A model generated the notes under the pieces. That model searched no databases, was not told the origin of the DNA, and saw only the letters and a list, made by a program, of their open reading frames with translations. The translations under genes were made by a program, and so were the position numbers. A stretch of 64,000 nucleotides of DNA from Sediminibacterium soli (GTDB lineage Bacteria; Bacteroidota; Bacteroidia; Chitinophagales; Chitinophagaceae), in the NCBI RefSeq assembly GCF_009939225.1, contig NZ_JAACJR010000008.1, positions 1,175,107-1,239,106 on the forward strand, written 5' to 3'. Below are positions 54,285 to 62,423 of this stretch, piece by piece; the first letter of the stretch is position 1, and each line of letters opens with the position of its first letter.

Positions 54285-54785
54285 CTATTTCTTTCCGATC
54301 ACCACTGCCCCCACCATCGCGCTGAGAAACAATACGCTTGTTATCTCGAATGGCACCACATAATCCTGGAACAGCGCTTTGCCAAGGTTACCGATCAGAC
54401 CTATATTACCCGTTTTCATCAGGGCCGTCTTACCCTGCATATCGCCTGCCTGGCGAACAAGCGAGATCAGTACCATCAGAAAACAGCCCCCCGATATGAC
54501 ACCGGCCAGCTTCATCCAGATATGTTTCTGCGGTTCGGTTTGGGTATTCAGGTTCATCAGCATGATCACAAACAGGAACAGTACCATGATGGCACCCGCA
54601 TATACGATCAGGTTCACAATGGCAAGGAACTGCGCATTCAGCAATACATAATGACCCGATATGGTAAAAAACACCACGATCAGCCACAATACGCTGTGCA
54701 CAGGACTTTTACTCACCAGCACCATAATGGCGCTGAAAACAGCAAGTGCAGAAAGAAAATAAAACAGTATTTCGGTTGTACTCAT
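54285..54785 (-). CDS. nuoJ: NADH-quinone oxidoreductase subunit J
   Basis: 166 residues, five helices: LFYFLSALAVFSAIMVLVSKSPVHSVLWL, VNLIVYAGAIMVLFLFVIMLMNL with the conserved YAGAIMVLF signature, and a C-terminal SVLFLSAMVGAVVIGKK. Shape and motif identify NuoJ clearly. Confidence 0.95.
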   Translation of the reverse strand: MSTTEILFYFLSALAVFSAIMVLVSKSPVHSVLWLIVVFFTISGHYVLLNAQFLAIVNLIVYAGAIMVLFLFVIMLMNLNTQTEPQKHIWMKLAGVISGGCFLMVLISLVRQAGDMQGKTALMKTGNIGLIGNLGKALFQDYVVPFEITSVLFLSAMVGAVVIGKK

Positions 54786-54788
54786 TTC

Positions 54789-54838
54789 GGTCAGTTGGTA
54801 ATCAGTAATTAATAATTGTATTGGTTATTAATGATTAA
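54789..54838. repeat. Word-repeat hairpin element F
   Basis: GGTAATCAGTAATTAATAA is followed, after about ten bases, by TTATTAATGATTAACC, which pairs with it imperfectly. It lies between nuoJ and nuoI and runs into the end of nuoI. TAATCAGT words recur in the nuoA-nuoB gap. Confidence 0.6.
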
Positions 54839-55386
54839 CCGGCTGTTGTTGGTTCTTTACGGCCTTTTGCTTTTTCATAACCCTCGGGGTCTGTTTTCGG
54901 ATTGGGGATCAGCAGATCGTCTTTTCCGTATATAAACCCTTGCCGGTTGAAATTGGAAGGCGCAAATGTTTCACTTAGGTAAATAGCGTCTTTTGGACAG
55001 GCTTCCTCGCACAGCCCGCAGAAGATACAGCGCAGCATGTTGATCTCGTATTTGGCTGCATACTTTTCTTCGCGGTACAATCCTTTTTCTTCGGGCAGTC
55101 TTTCTGCGGCTTCCATGGTGATGGCTTCCGCCGGACAGGCAACCGCGCACAACCCGCAGGCGGTGCATCTTTCACGGCCTTCCTCATCCCTGTTCAGCAC
55201 ATGCAAACCGCGGAACACCGGGCTGAACGGACGTTTCTGCTCGGGATACCTGATGGTGGGCTGTTTTCTGAAAATATGACTGAACGTAATGGCCATGCCT
55301 TTAAAGATCGCGGGCAGGTACAACCGCTCCCATAAACTCAACGGCTTACGCCCTACCGCCTGTGCCCTGTTCGTTAATGCATCCAT
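54835..55386 (-). CDS. nuoI: NADH-quinone oxidoreductase subunit I
   Basis: 183 residues from the ATG at 55386. Two 4Fe-4S motifs, CTACGLCAVACPAEAI and CIFCGLCEEACPKDAIYL, carry clusters N6a and N6b that pass electrons toward quinone. Peripheral arm subunit bound to the membrane domain. Confidence 0.96.
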   Translation of the reverse strand: MDALTNRAQAVGRKPLSLWERLYLPAIFKGMAITFSHIFRKQPTIRYPEQKRPFSPVFRGLHVLNRDEEGRERCTACGLCAVACPAEAITMEAAERLPEEKGLYREEKYAAKYEINMLRCIFCGLCEEACPKDAIYLSETFAPSNFNRQGFIYGKDDLLIPNPKTDPEGYEKAKGRKEPTTAG

Positions 55387-55483
55387 TTTGACAAAAATAT
55401 TTTTATACTTTATTGATTGCAACTTTTATTTGGTGCTTGGTCTGTGCTTATCCTAACTACAGGCCACAAATTACAGACCACTT

Positions 55484-56533
55484 CTACCCCTGCCTCCACA
55501 ATATCACCGCCCCGGTTGCCAGCATGTTCAGCAGTGCCAGCGGTATCAATGTTTTCCAGCCCAGGTTCATCAGCTGGTCGTAGCGGAAACGCGGGATCGT
55601 CCAGCGGATCCACATAAAGATGAAAATAAAGATCACGATCTTCACCAGCAGGGCCAGTACGCCCAGCAGGGCCGCCAGGTTAGGCGCCAGTGTGCTTTCG
55701 TCCAGGAAGGGTATATCATAGCCGCCAAAGAAGATACAGGCCATTACCGCGCTGCTCATGATCATGTTCACGTATTCGGCAAACAGGTAAAAGCCCAGTT
55801 TCATCGATGAATATTCCTGGTGGTACCCAAAGTTCAGTTCATTCTCTGCTTCCGGAAGATCGAATGGCGTACGGTTGCATTCGGCCATGGCACAGATAAA
55901 AAAGATCAGGAAACCCAGCGGCTGGTAAACCACGTTCCACATTCCGCCCTGTGTCATCTGCTGCTCAACGATGGTGCGCAGGCTCAGCGAGCCGGAGATC
56001 ATGAGTACCGCGATCAGCGAAAGTCCCATGGCCAGTTCATAACTGATCGCCTGCGATGCACCGCGCAGGGCGGCCATCAGCGAGAACTTATTATTCGAGG
56101 CCCAGCCGCCGATCATGATGCCGTATACACCCAGGCTCACCACACCAAATATGTAAAGGATACCGATGTTGATATCGGCCACCTGCAATTCAATATTCCT
56201 TCCGAACAGTTCCACATGACTGCTCCAGGGGATCACCGCGCAGGTCATCAGCGCCGCCGTCATGGCCAGAATGGGTCCCAGCACAAACAACACCTTATTG
56301 GAGGTGTTCGGGATGATCTCTTCTTTCATGATCAGTTTCAGACCGTCTGCAAAGGGCTGTAACAAACCAAAAGGTCCGGCACGGTTGGGTCCCGGCCTGT
56401 CCTGCAGTACCGCCGCCACCTTCCGTTCTGCGAATGTGGTATACAATGCAATCCCCAGGCTCGCGAAAACGATGATCGCGATCAGCACGAGTTTTTCGAT
56501 GAGCAGAAACCAGTCAATAACAAGTAAACTCAT
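55484..56533 (-). CDS. nuoH: NADH-quinone oxidoreductase subunit H
   Basis: 349 residues, eight helices. Motifs: LYTTFAERKVAAVLQDRPGPNRAGPFGLLQPFADGLKL in segments, ETNRTPFDLPEAE as AECNRTPFDLPEAENEL, and RWTIPRFRYDQLMNLGWK. It builds the quinone chamber. The start overlaps the HepT-like stop by 4 nt (ATGA), so translation is coupled to the inserted module. Confidence 0.96.
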   Translation of the reverse strand: MSLLVIDWFLLIEKLVLIAIIVFASLGIALYTTFAERKVAAVLQDRPGPNRAGPFGLLQPFADGLKLIMKEEIIPNTSNKVLFVLGPILAMTAALMTCAVIPWSSHVELFGRNIELQVADINIGILYIFGVVSLGVYGIMIGGWASNNKFSLMAALRGASQAISYELAMGLSLIAVLMISGSLSLRTIVEQQMTQGGMWNVVYQPLGFLIFFICAMAECNRTPFDLPEAENELNFGYHQEYSSMKLGFYLFAEYVNMIMSSAVMACIFFGGYDIPFLDESTLAPNLAALLGVLALLVKIVIFIFIFMWIRWTIPRFRYDQLMNLGWKTLIPLALLNMLATGAVILWRQG

Positions 56534-56875
56534 TCAGGTTTTTTTAAAATATTCTCACAATCAGATTTCAGCTTCGGGATATCGTTTTCCACCGTTTCCC
56601 AAACCTTCTGTTCACCGACGCCAAAGTATTCGTGAACAATTATGTTTCGCATTCCTTTCATCAACACCCAGTCAAACTCCTCATGCTCCAACTTAAATTC
56701 CTTTGTAATTACTGCTGGTGCTTCTCCGATAATCATTATAAAATTGCAAACCGCAGCACTCAAATAAAATCATTCAGAAACCTGTTTTCATCATAGCCTT
56801 GTGTCGAAATAAGTATCTTGTTACAGGCATCAAGAATATGCTGAACCCTTGTTTGTCTCCGAATTCACTTTTCAT
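56530..56875 (-). pseudogene. HepT-like toxin gene (DUF86), two frameshifts
   Basis: The expected HepT protein of 115 residues is present in three frames. It starts with KSEFGDKQ from an ATG at 56875, continues as RVQHILDACNKILIS in another frame after about 56847, and as SAAVCNFIMIIGEAP in a third after about 56763. Adding one base at each point gives exactly 116 codons, the normal HepT size. The RNase/AMP-acceptor motif RNIIVHEYF (Rx4HxY) is intact. The last 77 codons could still be read from a TTG. Either a dead gene or two assembly errors. Confidence 0.75.
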
Positions 56876-57161
56876 AAAGCAGCCATTTATCTGCCTCTAT
56901 AAAAGGTCTCATATATTCCGATATAGCATTTGTGCTAACCACCTGTACCCTCTTGTTTACCAATCTTTCAATATCCTCATGCCATGCAAGGTAACGTAAC
57001 CCTATCTTACTCCTCTCTTCCAGGTCAACCAAAACATCAATGTCGCTGTCTTCTTTCGCTTCGTTTCCCGCATAAGAACCAAATAACCAAACCCGCTTAA
57101 CAGGTTTTCCTGAAAAGTATTCGCGAATTACACGTTGTATATGGTTTCTTGACAGGATCAT
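56865..57161 (-). CDS. MntA-like nucleotidyltransferase antitoxin
   Basis: 98 residues. Minimal nucleotidyltransferase with VWLFGSYAGNEAKEDSDIDVLVD, the GSx(10)DxD catalytic motif. MntA proteins AMPylate and silence the HepT toxin. The start codon overlaps the nuoG stop by 4 nt (ATGA), and the hepT start overlaps its own end, so the pair is threaded into the complex I operon. Confidence 0.88.
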   Translation of the reverse strand: MILSRNHIQRVIREYFSGKPVKRVWLFGSYAGNEAKEDSDIDVLVDLEERSKIGLRYLAWHEDIERLVNKRVQVVSTNAISEYMRPFIEADKWLLYEK

Positions 57162-58273
57162 TTTGCTCCCCTAAAATCTTTTGCGTGCGCCGGACCCTCT
57201 ATCTTACTTAATTCAACATTCGGCTTATTCACTTCGCTTACCTTATGAATATCCATCAGCAGTTTGGGTTTACGCCCTTCATGCACCGCTTCAAATATCT
57301 CCGTTGGTTTGATCATACCCACTTTGCCCTGGTAATGGTTTGCCGATATCACCGAATGGCGGTTGATCATTCTCGGTCCTTCGATCACCCAGTCGCTTGT
57401 TTTCTTTTTATCAAAGCGGCAGGTATTGCAGATCCAGGCCGGTTTGCCATCGGGACCGTCTTCCACCTCACCCCATTCGTCTTTCCTGGCCGTAACACGG
57501 TATACTTCATCGCCACGGTTCCATAAAGTTACTTTTCCGCTGCAGCTGGGACAGTCGCGGTGCGCATCCATCGGTTTCAGGAACCATACGCGGTTCTTGA
57601 AACGGAAAGTACGGTCGGTCAGCGCGCCCACCGGACAAACATCGATTACGTTACCGATAAAATCGTTGTCGAGGCTTTTCTCGATGAAGGTTGCGATCTC
57701 CGAGTGGTCGCCGCGGTCGAGTACGCCGTGTTCCCTTTTCTGCGTCAGCTGGTCTGCGGTAAACACGCAGCGGTAGCAAAGGATGCAGCGTGTCATATGC
57801 AGCTGTATATAAGGGCCGATATCGTGTTTCTTAAATATGCGTCGCTGGAATTCATAGCGTGTGCCTTCCTTGCCATGTTCATAGCTCAGGTCCTGCAGGT
57901 GGCATTCGCCCGCCTGGTCGCAGACAGGACAATCGAGGGGGTGATTGATCAGCAGGAATTCAACCACACCGGCGCGCATATCGAGCACTTTGGGACTGGT
58001 GATGTTCTTTACCTCCATCCCATCCATTACGGTTGTTCTGCAGGAAGCCACCAGTTTGGGCATGGGGCGCGGATCTTTTTCGGAGCCTTTGCTCACTTCC
58101 ACCAGGCAGGTACGGCATTTGCCCCCGCTGCCCTGCAGTTTGCTGTAATAGCACATGGCAGGAGGCGCCACTTCCCCGCCTATCTTACGCGCAGCATTCA
58201 GTATCGTGGTACCCGCGGGCACTTCGATGCTGATGTTGTCGATGGTGACTTTTACTAATTGCTGATCAGCCAT
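57158..58273 (-). CDS. nuoG: NADH-quinone oxidoreductase subunit G, short form
   Basis: 371 residues, far shorter than the about 900 of E. coli NuoG. It keeps the N-terminal 2Fe-2S (CYYSKLQGSGGKCRTC), the His-ligated cluster region (HPLDCPVCDQAGECHLQ), two further 4Fe-4S blocks (RCILCYRCV, DVCPVGALTDR) and a CPSC...CNTC pair, but lacks the molybdopterin-oxidoreductase-like C-terminal domain. Short NuoG is usual in Bacteroidota. A strong inverted element lies directly upstream. Confidence 0.93.
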   Translation of the reverse strand: MADQQLVKVTIDNISIEVPAGTTILNAARKIGGEVAPPAMCYYSKLQGSGGKCRTCLVEVSKGSEKDPRPMPKLVASCRTTVMDGMEVKNITSPKVLDMRAGVVEFLLINHPLDCPVCDQAGECHLQDLSYEHGKEGTRYEFQRRIFKKHDIGPYIQLHMTRCILCYRCVFTADQLTQKREHGVLDRGDHSEIATFIEKSLDNDFIGNVIDVCPVGALTDRTFRFKNRVWFLKPMDAHRDCPSCSGKVTLWNRGDEVYRVTARKDEWGEVEDGPDGKPAWICNTCRFDKKKTSDWVIEGPRMINRHSVISANHYQGKVGMIKPTEIFEAVHEGRKPKLLMDIHKVSEVNKPNVELSKIEGPAHAKDFRGAK

Positions 58274-58456
58274 GGTAATTCAAAATTCAAAAGTCAAAAT
58301 TCAAAAGCCAAAATTCCAGAACCAGAAATCAACAGTCATTGCTGTCTTGTGTTGTGTAAGACCGGCGCCGTATAGCACAAGGTCTTTGTTCTTCGTGAAA
58401 CCCAAAATCAAAACCAACATTCATTTTTTGAATTTTGACTTTTGATTTTTGAATTC
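58274..58456. repeat. Word-repeat hairpin element H
   Basis: The sequence at 58274-58306 (GGTAATTCAAAATTCAAAAG onward) pairs with 58424-58456 almost without mismatch apart from one extra base. Words AATTCAAAA and AAGTCAAAA recur within each arm. The 117-nt middle has a second small dyad CTTGTG/CACAAG. It fills the whole nuoF-nuoG gap and holds no gene. Confidence 0.8.
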
Positions 58457-59809
58457 CTACGCCGGAACATGAATCGCATCCGCATAATGCGCAAGTCCAT
58501 AGTTCCGTTTTTGCGACTCCTCGGGATTCTTCACATGCCATTCAAACTCGTCTCGGAAATGCCTGATGGCGGCTGCCACCGGCCATGCGGCGGCATCACC
58601 CAGCGGGCATATCGTATTGCCTTCGATCTTGCGCTGGATATCCCAGAGCAGGTCGATATCGCTTGTCTTTCCTTTTCCGTACTCGATGTTCTTCAGTATT
58701 TTTTCCATCCAGCCTGTTCCTTCGCGGCAGGGAGAACACTGGCCGCAGCTCTCATGGCGGTAAAACCGCGCAAACGTGAGAGTGTTCTTCACCACGCACT
58801 GTTCTTCATCCAGCACGATAAACCCGCCCGAGCCCATCATCGATCCGGTGGCAAAACCGCCATCGCTCAGGCTTTCATAGTTCATGTACCTTGTTTCGCC
58901 CTTGGCTGTTTTCAATAACAGGTTGGCAGGCAGGATGGGCACGGATGAGCCACCCGGTATACAGGCTTTCAGTCTTTTGCCGTTGGCGATACCGCCGCAG
59001 TATTCATCACTGAAGATGAACTCTTCCACGGATATCGTCATATCGATCTCGTAAACCCCCGGCTTTTTGATATTACCGCAGGCAGAGATCAGTTTGGTTC
59101 CGGTTGATTTGCCAACGCCGATCTTTGCATATTCCTCGCCACCCATATTGATGATGGGTACTACGGCAGCCAGTGTTTCTACGTTGTTCACCACCGTAGG
59201 CCGCATCCACAGACCCTGCACCGCAGGGAATGGCGGTTTGATGCGCGGGTTGCCGCGTTTGCCCTCGAGCGATTCGATGAGGGCCGTCTCTTCTCCGCAG
59301 ATATAAGCACCTGCGCCGCGCTGCACATGGATATTGCAGTCGAACCCGGTGCCGAGTATATTCTTACCCAGCCATCCGTTGGCTTTTGCCTCGCCGATGG
59401 CCGCTTCGAGTATATCTACGATCCAGGCATATTCGCCGCGTATATAGATATAGGTATCGTTGCTTCCCAATGCAAACGAAGACACGATCAGCCCTTCGAT
59501 CAGCAGGTGGGGCAGGAATTCCATCAGGTACCTGTCTTTGAACGTACCGGGTTCGCTTTCATCGGCATTGCAGACAAGGTGACGGGGAACGCCCTCGGGT
59601 TTGGCGATAAAACTCCATTTCATACCCGCCGGGAAACCCGCGCCGCCGCGACCGCGAAGTCCGCTTTTCTTTACCTCTTCCACGATTGCTTCGGGGCCCA
59701 TGGTCTTGAGGGCTTTCTCCACGCTGCGGTAACCGCCTTCGCGGCGGTACACATCGTAGGACCTGATGCCCGCTACCTGTGCTTTCTCTAAAAGTAATTT
59801 TACACCCAT
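58457..59809 (-). CDS. nuoF: NADH-quinone oxidoreductase subunit F
   Basis: 450 residues from the ATG at 59809. NADH/FMN-binding subunit: GLRGRGGAGFPAGMKWSF, CNADESEPGTFKDR, and the N3 cluster motif SCGQCSPCREGTGWMEKIL with a later Cys in NTICPLGDAAAWPV. Entry point for electrons from NADH. Confidence 0.96.
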   Translation of the reverse strand: MGVKLLLEKAQVAGIRSYDVYRREGGYRSVEKALKTMGPEAIVEEVKKSGLRGRGGAGFPAGMKWSFIAKPEGVPRHLVCNADESEPGTFKDRYLMEFLPHLLIEGLIVSSFALGSNDTYIYIRGEYAWIVDILEAAIGEAKANGWLGKNILGTGFDCNIHVQRGAGAYICGEETALIESLEGKRGNPRIKPPFPAVQGLWMRPTVVNNVETLAAVVPIINMGGEEYAKIGVGKSTGTKLISACGNIKKPGVYEIDMTISVEEFIFSDEYCGGIANGKRLKACIPGGSSVPILPANLLLKTAKGETRYMNYESLSDGGFATGSMMGSGGFIVLDEEQCVVKNTLTFARFYRHESCGQCSPCREGTGWMEKILKNIEYGKGKTSDIDLLWDIQRKIEGNTICPLGDAAAWPVAAAIRHFRDEFEWHVKNPEESQKRNYGLAHYADAIHVPA

Positions 59810-59878
59810 ATGAAAAGTCAAAAGTCAAAACCCAGAAACCAAAGGAAAACTGCGTTTTTACTTTTTGATTATTGGTTT

Positions 59879-60379
59879 TTAATTATTGGCTGCGGCACTG
59901 CTACGGCATTCGGCAATGATCGCATCTACTTTGTCTTTGGTCAGGTGTTCGCGGAAATGTTTTCCAAGCTGCATCATGGGGGCATAACCGCAGGCGCCCA
60001 GGCATTCCACTGTTTTCAGTGTGAACATCCCATCGGGTGTTGTCTCACCCGGTTTGATACCCAGTTTTTCGCCGATATAGGCAATGATATTATCGCTGCC
60101 GCGCAGCATACAGGGACCTGTCTGGCAAACTTCGAACATATATTTACCAACCGGTTTCAGGTTGTACATACTGTAGAAGGTAGCCACTTCGTACACCTCG
60201 ATAGGGTTCAATTGCAGCAGTTCGGCCACATAATCCATGGTCTCGCTGCTAAGCCATCCGCCAAAACTCTCCTGCGCCAGGTGCAATACGGGCAGCAGCG
60301 CACTTTTCTGTTTCCCCTCCGGATAGCGGGCAACAAGCCGGTTGAATTCCTGTAACTGTGTATCGTTAAACTTGGTCAT
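59879..60379 (-). CDS. nuoE: NADH-quinone oxidoreductase subunit E
   Basis: 166 residues. Thioredoxin-fold 2Fe-2S subunit: ATFYSMYNLKPVGKYMFEVCQTGPCMLRG and TLKTVECLGACGYAPMMQLG, the CxxxxC and CxxxC cluster ligands. Pairs with NuoF in the NADH dehydrogenase tip of complex I. Confidence 0.96.
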   Translation of the reverse strand: MTKFNDTQLQEFNRLVARYPEGKQKSALLPVLHLAQESFGGWLSSETMDYVAELLQLNPIEVYEVATFYSMYNLKPVGKYMFEVCQTGPCMLRGSDNIIAYIGEKLGIKPGETTPDGMFTLKTVECLGACGYAPMMQLGKHFREHLTKDKVDAIIAECRSSAAANN

Positions 60380-60478
60380 ATTTTGAAAATTTGTGAATTT
60401 GAAAATTTGAAAATGCTTTCAGCATATGTCAACCTGAAAAAACATTTTCAAATTAACACATATTCAAATTTTCAAATG
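60380..60478. repeat. Word-repeat hairpin element J
   Basis: TTTGAAAATTTG and AATTTGAAAATG blocks at 60382-60415 pair with their complements at 60443-60478, with ten unpaired positions between the two blocks on each arm. The word AAATTTGAAAA is repeated within each arm. It fills the nuoD-nuoE gap. Confidence 0.8.
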
Positions 60479-60479
60479 A

Positions 60480-61706
60480 CTACCCATCCATCTCTCCCGC
60501 AATCAGGTTCAGGCTGCTCATGGTTACGATGGCATCGCTGAGCATGCTGCCTGTTACCAGTTCGGGATAGGCCTGGTAGTAAATAAAACAGGGCCTGCGG
60601 AAATGCAGTCTGAACGGCGCACGGCCGCCATCGCTGATCAGGTAAAAGCCCAGTTCACCGTTGCCGCCTTCCACCGACTGGTACACTTCGCCCTTTGGCA
60701 TATCCACTTCTCCCATTACGATTTTGAAATGCCAGATCAGCGCTTCCATTTTCGTATACACATCTTTTTTCTCGGGCAGGTAATACTCCGGTGTATCTGC
60801 ATGGTATACGTTGGCCTCTCTGCCTTTGAATTCCTGTACTTTTTTATACGCCTGTTCGATAATGCTCAGGCTCTGCCACATTTCTTCGTTGCGGACCAGG
60901 AAGCGGTCATAGTTATCGCCTGTTTTACCAACAGGTATGATGAATGCAAAATCCTGGTAGCTGCTGTACGGACTGTGAACACGCACATCGTAATCAACAC
61001 CTGCGGCGCGAAGGTTGGGACCGGTAAAGCCATAGCTTAGTGCGCGTTCTGCACTGATGGCGCCGCCGCCGATGGTTCTTTCCATGAAGATGCGGTTGCG
61101 CGTGAACAGGTTTTCAAACTCCTTCAGCACTTTGGGATACTCGTTCAGGAATTTCTCGAGTTTCGCAAACGCTGTATTTGTGAAATTCCTTTCAAAACCG
61201 CCAATACGCCCAATATTAGTAGTAAGACGGGACCCGCATACTTCTTCATATATCTCATAAATAAGTTCGCGATACTGCATTACATACAGGAAGCCGGTAT
61301 AAGCGCCGGTATCCACGCCCACGATAGAATTACAGATCAGGTGATCCGAAATACGCGCCAGCTCCATGATAATGATCCGCAGGTAATCCACCCGCTTGGG
61401 TGTTTGCACGCCCAGCAGTTTTTCGCAGGTGATATGCCAGCCCATGTTGTTGATAGGACTGCTGCAATAGTTCAGCCTGTCTGTCAGCGGCGTGATCTGG
61501 TACAAAGGTCTGCGCTCCGCAATTTTTTCAAATGCGCGGTGGATATAACCCACGGTAGACTCGGCAGAAACGATGCGTTCGCCATCCAGTTCCATGATGT
61601 TCTGAAACACACCATGCGTGGCAGGATGCGTTGGTCCCACATTCAGCGTAGTCGTCTGCTTCTCAATCGAGCCCTCCGGCAATTTGATATGATGCTGCTC
61701 TGTCAT
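60480..61706 (-). CDS. nuoD: NADH-quinone oxidoreductase subunit D
   Basis: 408 residues. 49-kDa subunit homologue, related to NiFe hydrogenase large subunits: NVGPTHPATHGVFQNIMELDGE, IHRAFEKIAERR, SSPINNMGWHIT, and a C-terminal RAPFRLHFRRPCFIYYQ. Helps form the quinone site with NuoB. Separate from nuoC, unlike the E. coli fusion. Confidence 0.96.
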   Translation of the reverse strand: MTEQHHIKLPEGSIEKQTTTLNVGPTHPATHGVFQNIMELDGERIVSAESTVGYIHRAFEKIAERRPLYQITPLTDRLNYCSSPINNMGWHITCEKLLGVQTPKRVDYLRIIIMELARISDHLICNSIVGVDTGAYTGFLYVMQYRELIYEIYEEVCGSRLTTNIGRIGGFERNFTNTAFAKLEKFLNEYPKVLKEFENLFTRNRIFMERTIGGGAISAERALSYGFTGPNLRAAGVDYDVRVHSPYSSYQDFAFIIPVGKTGDNYDRFLVRNEEMWQSLSIIEQAYKKVQEFKGREANVYHADTPEYYLPEKKDVYTKMEALIWHFKIVMGEVDMPKGEVYQSVEGGNGELGFYLISDGGRAPFRLHFRRPCFIYYQAYPELVTGSMLSDAIVTMSSLNLIAGEMDG

Positions 61707-61764
61707 TTTCTGTTATTGCTGTTCAGTTCCTTATCTCTCTCTGTCCCTGCTCCCCCACTCCTTA

Positions 61765-61809
61765 CTCTTCTGTTCCTTGCTCTTCTGTTCCTTGCTCTTC
61801 TGTTCCTTG
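61765..61809. repeat. Three tandem 15-bp repeats between nuoC and nuoD
   Basis: CTCTTCTGTTCCTTG occurs three times in perfect tandem, with degenerate copies before and after (CTCCTTA, GTTCCTCCGTTCCCC). The gap is pyrimidine-rich on the plus strand over about 120 nt. There is no complementary half, unlike the other elements. Confidence 0.85.
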
Positions 61810-61827
61810 TTCCTCCGTTCCCCACTC

Positions 61828-62334
61828 CTACCCTCTTCCAAACATCTCATCATCCTTATCCACCCTGGTCTGGTCTTCGAGCGGGTATTCTTTACGCATA
61901 GGGAAATAGTCCATTTCGTCTACATTCAGGATGCGTTTCAGGTTGGGATGACCCACGAAGTTCACCCCGTAAAAATCAAAGGTTTCTCTCTCCATCCAGT
62001 TGGCTGCCGCAAACAGTTTGGATGCCGTGAATACATCGGGCTGCGCCACGGAGGCATGCACCCTGAAGCGTATGCGCACATTGTCCTGCAGGTTATGCAG
62101 GTGGTATACAACCGCCAGCTCCCTTCCCGCATCATCGGGGTAATGCACCGCACAGAGATCGGTGAGGAAACGGAAATTAAGCGATGGCTCGTCAAAAAGG
62201 AACTGCATCACTTTCAGGTTATTTTCTTTGGCCGCTTCAAAGCTGAGCATACCATAGGATTCTTCAAAATGAAAAACGGCTTCTCCGAATTTCTCAGTCA
62301 GCTTCTGTTGTATGGTCTCGTTGGTCAAAGCCAT
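61828..62334 (-). CDS. nuoC: NADH-quinone oxidoreductase subunit C
   Basis: 168 residues from the ATG at 62334 (MALTNETIQQKLTEKFG); the longer frame upstream runs through the intergenic element. 30-kDa subunit with VYHLHNLQDNVRIRF, FAAANWMERETFDFYGVNFVGHPNLKRIL and the ending PLEDQTRVDKDD. Peripheral arm subunit next to NuoD. Confidence 0.93.
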   Translation of the reverse strand: MALTNETIQQKLTEKFGEAVFHFEESYGMLSFEAAKENNLKVMQFLFDEPSLNFRFLTDLCAVHYPDDAGRELAVVYHLHNLQDNVRIRFRVHASVAQPDVFTASKLFAAANWMERETFDFYGVNFVGHPNLKRILNVDEMDYFPMRKEYPLEDQTRVDKDDEMFGRG

Positions 62335-62348
62335 GTTGTTTGCCTTGG

Positions 62349-62415
62349 TCCATGGCCCATAGTCCATGGTGATAACATTGTAATAAAAACGCTTCCATGG
62401 GCTATGGGCCATGGA
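62349..62415. repeat. Word-repeat hairpin element L
   Basis: Arms 62349-62369 and 62395-62415 are complementary at 20 of 21 positions; loop 25 nt. The word CCATGG occurs twice in each arm around CCATAG or CTATGG. It fills the gap between nuoB and nuoC. Confidence 0.85.
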
Positions 62416-62423
62416 TATGTTGA

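Noticed and set aside
61741..61830. Tandem repeats as a CRISPR array
   Set aside because: The copies are directly adjacent with no unique spacers and no cas genes are in the window.
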